Part shown: one piece after another, positions 7,567-16,600 of the stretch
How positions within the stretch are numbered: the first letter of the stretch is position 1
Layout: the number at the start of each line of letters is the position of its first letter
DNA from: an uncultured Clostridia bacterium
Lineage (GTDB): Bacteria; Bacillota; Clostridia; Oscillospirales; Ruminococcaceae
Reading direction: 5' to 3'
Assembly (NCBI GenBank): GCA_947168885.1
Contig: CAMVNQ010000001.1
Location: 434,001 to 498,000, forward strand
Length of the DNA: 64,000 bases
Program-made: the position numbers and the translations under genes
The notes under the pieces: generated by a model
What the model was told of the DNA's origin: nothing
The model's database searches: none
The model's input: the letters and a program-made list of their open reading frames with translations, nothing else

Positions 7567-9570
7567 TTATTTCTTTAACATTCCTGCGAAAATAATTCCT
7601 GGTATCAGAAAAAGCGCAGATATGCCGAGCAGGATATATCCCATGCTGTCGCCGTCTTCCGGAGCCGCCGCTTTATCGGAGCGTCCGCCCGGCGGAACAA
7701 AGCCTTCGGATACAGTGCCTCCGGCCGAGTGCTGCGACGGATCGAAGATTTTCTGCTGTGTATCGAGGCTCGCCGTTATATCTCCGGCTGTGTCCGTTGA
7801 AGTGCCCGAAACCTGAGCCGCAGCGTTCTGTTCTCCGGAGAAACCGTTCCTGAATCTTTCTTTTCCTCCGTGTCCGAATCCGCCGCTGCCGCCGGGTCCG
7901 TTTCCCATAGAGCCCATATCGGAGATGACGAGATCACCGGTACCGATAAGAGCGGAGCTGTCAATCTGCTGTCCCGACGCGGTCGAGGGGATAGTGCCGT
8001 CAAGCTGACCCTTAACGCTCTCGGTGCGCAGAGTGCAGAATGATCTTATCGCTGCGACGCCCTTCTGAAATTCCTCATAAGTGCAGAATTTCGTCGGATC
8101 CTTCTGCACATAGCTGTCTATCATGGCTGCTGTGTCGTCTATAAGTTTTCCGATATCAACGCTATCTATAAACTCGTTGAACAGAGCGTGGTACAGTCCG
8201 GTATATTCCTCGCTGCCGAATATCCACGAGATCATAGGACGGTCGTCCGTGCTGCCCGAGACAGGTGTATCTATCGGCGCGTTTACTGCCGACGACGCGT
8301 CCGTGCCGCTGAACGAACCATATGCGAGGTTGTAATCCCACGGTATCATGGAGAGCTTTCCGTCCTTTTCGTACAGATAATAATTGTGTATCATCTGCCC
8401 TGTATAGCTGTCGCCGTTTTGCAGGAAGTTGTGAACTACGAAGTATCTGATGACCTCATCGATATCGACGGTGTTCGCTATGTCCGTCTGCTCCGAAAGG
8501 TTCTTGAGCGCGTTTATCAGACGCTTTTTGTCAGCCTTGCTCACATCTGTCTTTGCATTGCCGAAAATGTTTGAATAGCTGTCTGGGTCGTCGTCGGTAT
8601 ATTTGAGCTTCACATCGTCGCTGCCCATTCCGAAGCCGCCGCCGAATCCCCCGAAGCCGCCGAATCCACCGGCGGGTTTCCCGCCGCGTTCCGTTTTTTC
8701 TCCGTCAGCCGTAGTTTCGCTGCCGGAAGCGTCTGGGCGTTCAACCCCCCCGGGCATATTGTTCGGGTCGAACTGCGGCATATCACCGCCACCGAACATC
8801 TGCGACGGGTCAATGCCTTCCGGAGCATTGCCGCCGAATCCCGGCTTTGCGAATGACGCACCGCTCTGTCCGGAATTTTCCGAATCGCCGGAATTCTCGT
8901 TGATGAAATCGCTCATGCTGAAATCCATGCCGTTGCCGCGTCCGCCGCCGAAGCTCATGCTGTCGGGCTTGTACAGTTCGCCGTAGTCACTGCCGTAATT
9001 CCTTTGCAGGAATGTGTCCTCAACGGCCTCAACAGCAAGGTACAGTCCCCAGTCCTCGCCGTTGACGGTGATGTAAACAAAGCTGCACAGCGGCGCATCG
9101 ACACCGAAGCTGTTCATCAGAGTATAGGCGATATAGTCCTTCATATAGGTATTGTCCTGTATGATGTTGTTAAGACACAGTTTATCAAGCCCGTAATATG
9201 TCTTTGCGCTGTCATACTGATCGAACTCTATTTTGAAGCTGTAGCGGCTGCTGTTCAGGTTCTTTACCGAACTGAGCGAGGTGTTGCCCTTTCCGCGTAT
9301 GCCTACATTGCGCACAGCCTCACCGTCTATGATGACGCTGCAGACCGTGTATTCCTCGCTCTCACAGGTCGAAATGAACGCGTCCCAGTCGTCAATGACA
9401 ATGTCGAATGTGTGCACCTTTGAATTGTCAAACAGACGGTTTTCGTAGCCGATATTACGGGCAGCCGATTCGATCCCGAAATAATTTCCGCTGCAGAAAA
9501 GAACTCCGGCAATAAGCGTCAGCACCACTGCGATTACACATATTTTATCTATGCTTTTGTGTGTTGACAT
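7567..9570 (-). CDS. CotH-family protein kinase, membrane anchored
   Basis: The 667-residue product has an N-terminal membrane segment (residues 11-28), an outer CotH kinase domain, and a C-terminal membrane segment with a Lys tail. CotH features include GIRGKGNTS near residue 92, the WGLYLAVEAVED segment and the late WDYNLAYGSF motif that stands where kinases carry their metal-binding Asp. Two Gly/Asn/Met-rich low-complexity stretches interrupt the domain (about residues 205-330 and 565-585). It is the last gene of the VTC / DUF4956 / CotH unit, with 12 bp to the preceding gene. Confidence 0.85.
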   Translation of the reverse strand: MSTHKSIDKICVIAVVLTLIAGVLFCSGNYFGIESAARNIGYENRLFDNSKVHTFDIVIDDWDAFISTCESEEYTVCSVIIDGEAVRNVGIRGKGNTSLSSVKNLNSSRYSFKIEFDQYDSAKTYYGLDKLCLNNIIQDNTYMKDYIAYTLMNSFGVDAPLCSFVYITVNGEDWGLYLAVEAVEDTFLQRNYGSDYGELYKPDSMSFGGGRGNGMDFSMSDFINENSGDSENSGQSGASFAKPGFGGNAPEGIDPSQMFGGGDMPQFDPNNMPGGVERPDASGSETTADGEKTERGGKPAGGFGGFGGFGGGFGMGSDDVKLKYTDDDPDSYSNIFGNAKTDVSKADKKRLINALKNLSEQTDIANTVDIDEVIRYFVVHNFLQNGDSYTGQMIHNYYLYEKDGKLSMIPWDYNLAYGSFSGTDASSAVNAPIDTPVSGSTDDRPMISWIFGSEEYTGLYHALFNEFIDSVDIGKLIDDTAAMIDSYVQKDPTKFCTYEEFQKGVAAIRSFCTLRTESVKGQLDGTIPSTASGQQIDSSALIGTGDLVISDMGSMGNGPGGSGGFGHGGKERFRNGFSGEQNAAAQVSGTSTDTAGDITASLDTQQKIFDPSQHSAGGTVSEGFVPPGGRSDKAAAPEDGDSMGYILLGISALFLIPGIIFAGMLKK

Positions 9571-9582
9571 GTTCTCACGCCC

Positions 9583-10254
9583 TTAACCAAGATATTCGCC
9601 GTTGTAGCTGACGAGCACGGCACTCTGAACGCCGTCCATATCCGCGAGGTCGTTCACGAAGTCGGTGTTGTCGTCCTTTAAGCGCACCTCGACGTTAAGT
9701 TCAACAAAGTCTTTCTGTGCAGTCTTGCTCTTTACCACGCATCTGTCTGTTCTGCCGTCGAGGAACGATTTCGCTCTTGTCTCGGCGTCGTGTCCGTCAC
9801 AGCGGATAACAACGATGTACGGGTTTTTGTGGGACTTTCGGTTCACAAATATGAGCAGGATAACGCCGATGATGACGCTTCCGATTATGGCAAGCGGTAT
9901 CATTCCTGCTGCGAGAACTATACCCACGCCGATCGACCAGAACAGGAACGCTATGTCGAGCGGTTCTTTTATCGCTGTGCGGAAACGGACTATAGAAAGT
10001 GCGCCGACCATACCGAGGGAGAGTACGACGTTGCTTGTTACAGCGAGGATAACGACCGTGGTTATCATTGTCATCGCGATCAGCGATGTTCCGAAACCTG
10101 ACGAGTACATAACGCCCGAATAAGTCTTTTTGTAAACGAGGAAGATGAACATACCTATACCGAATGCGAGCACGAGAGCGATAGCCATATCGAGTATGCT
10201 TACGCTCGTGATGTTTTCGATAAAGCTTGATTTGAAAATGTCGTTGAATGTCAT
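9583..10254 (-). CDS. DUF4956 membrane protein
   Basis: The 223-residue product starts MTFNDIFKSSF, has four or five membrane helices (about residues 23-130) and the DUF4956 hallmark SLGMVGALSIVRFRTAIKEP, followed by a soluble C-terminal domain of about 90 residues. The ATG at 10254 is preceded by AAGGAG; a longer open frame upstream overlaps the VTC gene and lacks a ribosome site. DUF4956 genes commonly accompany VTC and CotH genes; the biochemical role is not established. Confidence 0.85.
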   Translation of the reverse strand: MTFNDIFKSSFIENITSVSILDMAIALVLAFGIGMFIFLVYKKTYSGVMYSSGFGTSLIAMTMITTVVILAVTSNVVLSLGMVGALSIVRFRTAIKEPLDIAFLFWSIGVGIVLAAGMIPLAIIGSVIIGVILLIFVNRKSHKNPYIVVIRCDGHDAETRAKSFLDGRTDRCVVKSKTAQKDFVELNVEVRLKDDNTDFVNDLADMDGVQSAVLVSYNGEYLG

Positions 10255-10280
10255 AATAGTAAACTCCTTTATTTTTCTTT

Positions 10281-10949
10281 TCAGCCGTATATCCTGCAAG
10301 CCGCATATTTTGAAAACGCGCCTGCGCGGGTGTCTGTCAGGTGCACGGCATCGCGTATAATATCGGGAAGAAATCCGTCCCATTTTACTTCGAGGACTAT
10401 CGAGTCCGAAACGGGTACCGTCACACAGTCAGGTTTCAGAAGATCTGTACACCTCAATCCGCTTCTGATGTTGTAGTCAAGTGTTACGCGCACGTTCCCC
10501 GCGGGGAAGACGAACGGCTCACGCGTGTAATCGACAATCGTTTTAGGAGCTATGCCCTGTGTCCTCATTTTCGAGTACAGTTCGCGTATCAGCGGCAGCT
10601 CCGATTCCGGCATCCAGTCTGTATCACCGTCAACTATCGACTGTGCCTGTTCTCGGGTCAGTGAGGCGCTCTGCTTGTTACCGAGGCTGTCGATCCTGCT
10701 TTTCTTTTCAAGATGTATGACCGACGTGTCGCCGTTATAGTATCTGATGCGGAATTTCTCGCGCTGTGGTGTACCGTTTATCTTTTCCCGCAATGCCTTG
10801 TCCGACAGATTGTCAAAATACAGGCTTCGTATAAGGTATTTCCCGTCAACAGCGTGAGGATCGGGATATGCGACAGCCTGCAGCCTTTGTCTCAGGATAA
10901 GCATATCGGTATAGCTTATCTCGTGTTTTACCTCGTGTCTGAGATCCAT
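10281..10949 (-). CDS. VTC-domain protein, putative polyphosphate polymerase
   Basis: The 222-residue product is a single VTC domain. Visible features are YLIRSLYFDN near residue 42, a basic strand REKFRIRYYNG, HLEKKSRID, and the acidic metal-binding strand IVLEVKWDGFLP near residue 188. These are the Arg/Lys and Glu positions that line the tunnel of triphosphate-tunnel enzymes, which in VTC4 make polyphosphate from ATP. It is the first gene of a three-gene unit with DUF4956 and CotH. A GAGGTG site lies ahead of the start. Confidence 0.85.
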   Translation of the reverse strand: MDLRHEVKHEISYTDMLILRQRLQAVAYPDPHAVDGKYLIRSLYFDNLSDKALREKINGTPQREKFRIRYYNGDTSVIHLEKKSRIDSLGNKQSASLTREQAQSIVDGDTDWMPESELPLIRELYSKMRTQGIAPKTIVDYTREPFVFPAGNVRVTLDYNIRSGLRCTDLLKPDCVTVPVSDSIVLEVKWDGFLPDIIRDAVHLTDTRAGAFSKYAACRIYG

Positions 10950-11170
10950 TATCTCACCTCTTTTGTCCTGTGTTTGTCGTTATTATACTGTATCAACCTA
11001 AAATCAACTTAAAGTTGACGGAGACGTTATATGGAAAACGTATTCACAGGTGTCCCTGCTGTTATGAAAAATTAAAAGTTGTTAATATATGTGTATGTGT
11101 ATGGAATTTATCCGGATTGTGTGATATAATAAATGAAATGTTTAGTCAATTGCACTGATACTTAACTAAA

Positions 11171-11327
11171 GGGAACCTCTAAAAACCCATTTTAGAGAAA
11201 AAGAGCTACTTGCACCGATAGCTGCGTCAAGCCTCCTCACCGTGCGCCAGCACGCTTTCGGAGCCTCTCCTTGCTCTCGGCACAATTATCTCGTTTTCTC
11301 TTTTCAAAGCGGTTTTTAGAGGTGCCC
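11171..11327. mobile_element. 157-bp MITE-like element, copy 2
   Basis: Same length and ends as the element at 983-1139, with only a few base differences. It is flanked by the 4-bp direct repeat TAAA (11167-11170 and 11328-11331), different from copy 1 (TATA), which shows two separate insertions. It ends 28 bp before the start of the oppD gene, so it may supply or disrupt that gene's promoter. The stretch from 10950 to 11170 holds no gene. Confidence 0.85.
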
Positions 11328-11354
11328 TAAAGAAAAGGAGATGAGCATACCACG

Positions 11355-12446
11355 ATGGACGGAAAAGATGATTCCCGGAATATTCTTGAGGTCAAGGACC
11401 TTCGCATAACCTTTAAGATGACGACAGGTGATGTTAAGGCGATAAGAGGGCTTAACTTCAGCCTTGCAAAGAACGAGGTACTTGCACTTGTCGGTGAATC
11501 CGGCTGCGGTAAGAGCGTTGGCGTGAAGGCAATTGCCGGGATACTGCCGGACAATGCGGTGATAGAATCCGGCGAGATACTTTATAAAGACGGCGATGAG
11601 ACCGTTGATCTGCTTAAGTTCAGGCCGTCGGTGCGCAAAAAGATCTTCGCGGGAAAGAAGATCGCCATGATCTTTCAGGATCCTATGACCTCGCTTAATC
11701 CGGTAATGACCATAGGCGCACAGCTTATGACCGCGGCGAGGAGCCATGCAAAAATGTCAAGAAAGGAAGCATGGGCGAAATGCACCGAACTGCTGCAGGA
11801 GGTCGGTATAACCGATCCGGCGCGCACAATGGAGCAGTACCCTCATCAGCTTTCCGGCGGAATGAGACAGAGAGTTGTCATAGCTATAGCCCTTTCCGGC
11901 GATCCGGATATACTTATCTGCGACGAGCCCACCACGGCGCTTGACGTTACCATACAGCAGAAAATACTTGATCTTTTGCAGAGCATACAGCGGGCGAAGG
12001 GGCTTTCAATAATATTCATAACACACAATCTCGGTGTTGTAGCCAAGCTTGCGGACCGTGTAGGTGTGATGTATGCCGGCAAGATTATCGAATACGGCAC
12101 CGTGTTCGATATTTTCTTCGAGCCGAGACACCCCTATACATGGGGACTGCTTTCGGCTGTCCCGGAAATAACGGAACTGACGGACGATCAGAATACGCTT
12201 TATTCGATACCGGGCACGCCGCCGAACCTTGCAAAGGAGATCACAGGTGATGCGTTCGCACCGAGAAACCCTTACGCAATGGAGATAGATTTCAAGGCTG
12301 AGCCGCCGATGTTCCGTATATCGAATACACATTATGCGGCAACGTGGCTTGCCGACCCGAGAGCGCCGAAAACGGAGATGCCGGCGGAGCTGGCGGAGCG
12401 CATAAAACGCTTGAAGCAGGAGGAGGCGGACTATGTCAAAAACTGA
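11355..12446 (+). CDS. oppD: Oligopeptide ABC transporter ATP-binding protein, OppD type
   Basis: The 363-residue product has Walker A GESGCGKS, the signature LSGGMRQRV, Walker B LICDEPTTALD and the OppD/DppD C-terminal extension with HPYTWGLL. It energises peptide import together with OppF. The ATG at 11355 is 14 nt from GGAG, a long spacing. No upstream oppA, oppB or oppC gene is present: a MITE sits there instead. It overlaps oppF by 14 bp. The transporter set is incomplete here, so function is doubtful unless the other parts are elsewhere. Confidence 0.85.
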   Translation: MDGKDDSRNILEVKDLRITFKMTTGDVKAIRGLNFSLAKNEVLALVGESGCGKSVGVKAIAGILPDNAVIESGEILYKDGDETVDLLKFRPSVRKKIFAGKKIAMIFQDPMTSLNPVMTIGAQLMTAARSHAKMSRKEAWAKCTELLQEVGITDPARTMEQYPHQLSGGMRQRVVIAIALSGDPDILICDEPTTALDVTIQQKILDLLQSIQRAKGLSIIFITHNLGVVAKLADRVGVMYAGKIIEYGTVFDIFFEPRHPYTWGLLSAVPEITELTDDQNTLYSIPGTPPNLAKEITGDAFAPRNPYAMEIDFKAEPPMFRISNTHYAATWLADPRAPKTEMPAELAERIKRLKQEEADYVKN

Positions 12447-13287
12447 TGTTTCAAAAAAGGCTCTCCTTTCCGTTAATGATCTTTGTATGTACTTTGACAG
12501 CGCCGGCAGACGAATTAAAGCCGCAGAGCACGTCAGCTTCGAGATAAACGAGGGAGAGGTGTTCGGACTTGTCGGAGAGTCCGGGAGCGGAAAGTCTTCC
12601 ATAGGCAAGTGCATAATCGGTCTGAACAGAGCTACTTCCGGAAGCATATCTTTCCACGGCACCGAGCTTACCGGAATAAAGAGCAGACGGGAATATACCG
12701 AGAAAATGCGTGATATACAGATGATATTTCAGGACCCTATGTCCTCTCTCAATCCGAAAAAGCAGGTAGGGCAGATAATCCGCGATGCTCTTAAAATACA
12801 GCACATCGGAAAAGATGCGAAAGAGCGCGATAAAATGGCTGCCGATGCTTTCAGGCGCGTCGGCATACCCGTAGAGTACGCCGACCGTTATCCGCGAAGC
12901 TTTTCGGGCGGTCAGCGTCAGCGTATTGGTATAGCCCGCGCACTTGCAGGAAAGCCGAAACTCGTTATCGCAGACGAATGCATTGCGGCACTTGACGCTT
13001 CCGTTCAGGCACAGATCGTCAATATGATAAATGAGATCAAAAAGGAAACCGGTACGGCTTTCCTGTTCATCTCTCACGACCTTTCAATGGTCCGGTTCCT
13101 GTCGGACAGGATAGGCGTGCTGCACCTCGGCTATCTGCTTGAGACCGGCACGGCGGAGGAGATATTCCGCGAACCGATGCACCCGTACACCAGAAAGCTG
13201 CTTGGAGCCATACCGCGTTGTCAATGCCGGATTTTGCTCCGCGCAGCAAATCATTCTGTGAGACTGTCGGCGACGACTTTGCGCTGA
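12433..13287 (+). pseudogene. oppF: Oligopeptide ABC transporter ATP-binding protein OppF, damaged 3' end
   Basis: The frame encodes 284 residues with Walker A GESGSGKSS, signature FSGGQRQRIGIARAL and a Walker B segment LVIADECIAALD. The match to OppF continues to HPYTRKLLGAIP, then the last 17 or so residues (about 13215 onward) are unlike any OppF tail and lie over the start of an oppC fragment in another frame. OppF proteins are usually around 310-330 residues, so about 50 are missing. The nucleotide-binding core is intact, so it may still fold; I call it damaged. Confidence 0.7.
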
Positions 13288-13670
13288 TGCTTTCCGGCTG
13301 GATAGAGATGAGTCAGATTTCACGTGCGCAGGTGCTTCATGTCAAGGAAATGGAGTACATTCAGGCTGCGAGGACTATCGGTGCGGGGAACAGGCATATT
13401 ATATTCGGCGAGATACTTCCGAACATTATGGGCAAGATGATAACACAGATAATGATAAGCATTCCTGCCGCTGTATTCCTTGAAGCGTTCCTGAGTTTTG
13501 TCGGCCTCGGTATGCCGCCCGGGTCGTGTTCACTCGGTACGTTGCTCTCTGAAGGCTTCAAGAGCGTTCTGCTTCACCCGTATCAGCTTATACCTTCGGC
13601 AGTTCTGATGATACTGTTGATCGTGGGCAGCCACCTTGTCGCAAACGGGCTTAAAAAAGCGACAGAATAA
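13218..13670 (+). pseudogene. C-terminal fragment of peptide ABC permease OppC
   Basis: The open frame carries only the last half of an OppC permease: the EAA-type loop EMEYIQAARTIGAGNRHIIF, then LPNIMGKMITQIMI, AFLSFVGLGMPPG and LVANGLKK at the end. The N-terminal helices are absent, and the only in-frame start is a TTG inside the damaged oppF tail. Normal operons place oppC before oppD, so finding its end behind oppF points to a deletion or recombination between two opp operons, or to a misassembly. Confidence 0.75.
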
Positions 13671-13704
13671 GACGGCGCAAAAACGCGTATCAAAAATGGA
13701 TCGA

Positions 13705-13742
13705 GGCAATACCGCTCGCTTTTAGGGCGGTATTGCCTTTAC
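13705..13742 (+). terminator. Terminator after the opp remnant
   Basis: AGGCAATACCGC (13705-13716) pairs perfectly with GCGGTATTGCCT (13728-13739). The tail is short in T residues, so strength is uncertain. No gene lies between here and 14006. Confidence 0.6.
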
Positions 13743-13874
13743 AATATCAGCGTCTCATCAACAGCTCTGAACCTTTTAGCGTTTCGAGTGTACCAGATAC
13801 ATCGCCTCGCTGTATTCTTACACCGGGTCTCGTTGTGAAAAGCTACAAAAAAGTGCGTTGTATTTTTCACTTGC

Positions 13875-13903
13875 TTGACATTTTTGCACAATTATGGTAA
13901 TAT
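13875..13903 (+). promoter_or_regulatory. Consensus promoter of the ACP/ketosynthase unit
   Basis: TTGACA (13875-13880), 17-nt spacer, TAATAT (13898-13903). It lies 103 nt ahead of the ACP start codon. Confidence 0.8.
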
Positions 13904-14006
13904 ATATAGTATAGAGATCGAGATTTGTCATGTCTCTGAATAAATTTAAAAGTATCGGGAATTGTCCGTGACCGGATTATTGTTACAAACAAGGAGGATA
14001 TACAAT

Positions 14007-14279
14007 ATGAATGAAGCTTTCACAGAAAAGATAAGGGACAGCCTTATCTCTCATCTCGATATAGATGACAATACGCTTGCCCGGATGACAGACGATACGA
14101 TCATTTTCAACACGGGCGACGACCGTCCGAACCTTGGACTCGACTCAATTGACAGTCTTGAGCTTGTGACAATGATATTTGAATTATTCGGATATGAGGT
14201 CCCCGCCGAGGATGTTAAAAAGCTGTACTCGGTCAACGCGATTGCGGCATATCTGAATGAGCATGGTATAAACGAATGA
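14007..14279 (+). CDS. Acyl carrier protein
   Basis: The product is 90 residues, starting MNEAFTEKIRD behind AAGGAGG. It carries GLDSIDSLELVTMIFE, where the serine of DSL is the expected 4'-phosphopantetheine site, and has the acidic composition of ACPs. The stop codon overlaps the start of the ketosynthase gene (ATGA). A dedicated ACP with two ketosynthase-type genes suggests a small type II polyketide or special fatty-acid pathway rather than housekeeping fatty-acid synthesis. Confidence 0.85.
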   Translation: MNEAFTEKIRDSLISHLDIDDNTLARMTDDTIIFNTGDDRPNLGLDSIDSLELVTMIFELFGYEVPAEDVKKLYSVNAIAAYLNEHGINE

Positions 14280-15376
14280 ACAGAGTTGTAATAACAGGAA
14301 TGGGTGCGCTCAACGGTGAGATAAAGCCGTGCACGGTGTTCGATGCAGCGGGGCTTTCCACGGTCAGATTCGGAGAGATCGGCGGCCTTGACGGCAAGAA
14401 CAGATTGCATGAGATAATCAGGCGTTCGCTTGGCGATATGCTTTCTGACGCGGGTCTTACAAGCGCGGATATTTCCGCCTGCGGTACGGACTGTCGTATG
14501 TTTTTCGGAACGCTTCTCGCCCGTGACAGCGCTTATCTTGAACACAGCAGAAGCGGCGCGGATACGCTTGCTTCGATGAATGAATTCGCGGTATATGCGG
14601 CAGAGCTTGTCGGAGTCCGCGGATCGGTCGATATATCTTCGGCTTCCTGTGCTGCGGGAACTACCGCGATAGGCATGGCGTTTGACTTTATCAGAAACGG
14701 TCTGTGCAAATGCGCGGTCGCGGGCGGCGCCGAGGAGCTTACACAGATAGCGGGATATGGATTCAACTGCCTTAAATCTCTGAGCAGAGATGTCTGCAAT
14801 CCTTATGACGTAACACGCGACGGAATAAACATCGGAGAGGGCGGCGCGTTTTTCATGCTTGAAACGCTTGAAAGTGCACGGTCGAGAAACGCGAAGATAT
14901 ATTGCGAGATCCTCGGTTTTGCAAGCGGCAACGATGCATATCACGCCACAAGTCCCGAACCTACGGGTGAGGAAGCGTATTATCTTATGATGAATGCACT
15001 TGATGATGCGGGAATAACCGCCGGACAGATCGATTACATCAATGGTCACGGCACCGGCACGATCCTCAATGACTCGATGGAAACGAATGCGCTGAAAAGG
15101 CTGTACGACGGCGCGGAGCGAAAACCGTTCGTGAGTTCGACAAAGGCGCTTGTCGGACATTGCATGGGAGCTTCCGGCGCGATAGAGCTTGCAAGCGTCC
15201 TGCGGTCAATGCAGACCGGAGAGCCGATAGTTATGCCCAAGCTTAATGAACCGCTTGACGACAGCGGAATGTTCGCCGTCCCCGAAAGCATTGATATGGA
15301 ATATGCTTTGTCAAACAGTTTCGGATTTGCGGGAAACAGCGCGTGCATCGTGCTCAGAAAGTGGGTGGGCGAATGA
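14276..15376 (+). CDS. Beta-ketoacyl-ACP synthase (condensing enzyme)
   Basis: The 366-residue product has the full Cys-His-His triad of FabF-like condensing enzymes: SSASCAAGTTAIG (Cys about residue 125), NGHGTGTILND (first His, about 258) and ALVGHCMGASGA (second His, about 291). It is shorter than FabF (about 410), mainly in the N-terminal part. It should condense a malonyl-ACP extender with an acyl primer. It overlaps the ACP gene before it and the degenerate ketosynthase gene after it by 4 bp each. Confidence 0.85.
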   Translation: MNRVVITGMGALNGEIKPCTVFDAAGLSTVRFGEIGGLDGKNRLHEIIRRSLGDMLSDAGLTSADISACGTDCRMFFGTLLARDSAYLEHSRSGADTLASMNEFAVYAAELVGVRGSVDISSASCAAGTTAIGMAFDFIRNGLCKCAVAGGAEELTQIAGYGFNCLKSLSRDVCNPYDVTRDGINIGEGGAFFMLETLESARSRNAKIYCEILGFASGNDAYHATSPEPTGEEAYYLMMNALDDAGITAGQIDYINGHGTGTILNDSMETNALKRLYDGAERKPFVSSTKALVGHCMGASGAIELASVLRSMQTGEPIVMPKLNEPLDDSGMFAVPESIDMEYALSNSFGFAGNSACIVLRKWVGE

Positions 15377-16353
15377 GAGCATACATAGAAAGTATAGGTG
15401 TTATCTCTCGCTGCGCACAGTCAGCAGATGATCTGACACGCATATTGAACGGCGGCGGATTTGAGAAAGCGGCACTTCCGGTCGGGTTCGACTCGCAGAT
15501 ACCACCCGCAAAAATGCGGCGAAACAGCAGATACAACAAGCTCGCCTGTACGGCAGCAGATAATGCGGTGCGCGAAGCCGCTGTCTCCGATGATCTCGAC
15601 CGCCGCAGGATAGGTACGATAATCTCTACGGGATACGGTTCGAGTGTTTATTATACACAGTTTGCCGACACGGTAGTCAAGGGTGTTCCGGGACTTTGCA
15701 GTCCTTTTGTCTATTCGGGAATGGTTCCGAACGCCTGCGTCGGGCAGATATGCATACTGAACGGCTTCAAGGGTGTGAGTACGGTGCTCACAGGCGGCGA
15801 TCCGCTTGAATACTCTTCTCTGCTGCTCACGACAAACAAGGCGGATATGATACTCTGCGGCTCGGTAGAGGAGTACAACGAAGCGCTGTATTCCGGACTT
15901 GGTACGCTCGAAGCACTGAACGGCGCGGAACTGTCCGAAGGTGCGGCAATGATGATGCTTACCCGTGAGAGAACAGAAAAATCTCTTTGCGCTGTGACAG
16001 GATTTTCGTCCGCGTTGCTCGGCAAAAGCCCATTGCTGCATCGGCTTGAAAGCGGAGCCGCCGACATTATTGCCGGCATCCTTAGAAGATATGACAGCAC
16101 ACCCGATGCAGTATTCAATGCTGTCAACGGAACATATTCTGACGAAGCGGAGACTGCTGCAATAAAAAAGGTGTTCCCGGAAGCGGAGCTTATATCACCG
16201 AAAAAATGGGCGGGCGAAACGCTCGGCTGCGGATATGCTATGAACACGGTGTTTGCGGCAGCCGCCATAAGCTCAGGCAAGTACGGGAAGGTGCTTGTGA
16301 CAGGCGTTGACATGATCGGCAATTACTGTTCCGCTATGATCGAAAGAGTATAA
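15373..16353 (+). CDS. Ketosynthase-like protein without catalytic residues (chain-length-factor-like)
   Basis: The 326-residue product has the outline of a thiolase-fold ketosynthase, with NACVGQICILNGFKGVSTVL before the active-site loop, but the catalytic Cys position reads TGGDPLE (Asp), the first His motif is replaced by NAVNGTYSD, and the second by KKWAGETLGCG (Glu). All three catalytic residues are gone. In type II polyketide systems an inactive partner of this kind (KS-beta, chain length factor) pairs with the active ketosynthase. The 4-bp overlap with the active gene supports a heterodimer. That role is inference. Confidence 0.7.
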   Translation: MRAYIESIGVISRCAQSADDLTRILNGGGFEKAALPVGFDSQIPPAKMRRNSRYNKLACTAADNAVREAAVSDDLDRRRIGTIISTGYGSSVYYTQFADTVVKGVPGLCSPFVYSGMVPNACVGQICILNGFKGVSTVLTGGDPLEYSSLLLTTNKADMILCGSVEEYNEALYSGLGTLEALNGAELSEGAAMMMLTRERTEKSLCAVTGFSSALLGKSPLLHRLESGAADIIAGILRRYDSTPDAVFNAVNGTYSDEAETAAIKKVFPEAELISPKKWAGETLGCGYAMNTVFAAAAISSGKYGKVLVTGVDMIGNYCSAMIERV

Positions 16354-16405
16354 TCGTTGGAAGGCCTGAAGGCAAATGTTCGCTATTGTACAGCAAATAT
16401 TATGA

Positions 16406-16588
16406 ATATGTGGATATGACGATTTATCGAATGATAAAACTGATTTTAAAGAGACCGCAAAGAAACTCACTGTCGAGGATCCGGACAAACAAGGAACTCA
16501 GACGAAGACCGATCGTACCACCGATCCTGCGGAACCTGAAGAAATAGTTAACGTGAAGACTGTGACGGCGCAGTGCTTTGCCTTATAA
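16406..16588 (+). pseudogene. Possible gene fragment, polar C-terminal tail
   Basis: An open frame of 60 codons without a start runs from a stop at 16403 to TAA at 16588. It encodes an acidic, Thr/Asp/Lys-rich tail (KKLTVEDPDKQGTQTKTD and onward). It looks like the remaining 3' end of a secreted or surface protein gene, but similarity cannot be checked here. Confidence 0.3.
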
Positions 16589-16600
16589 TCGGAGCCAATT

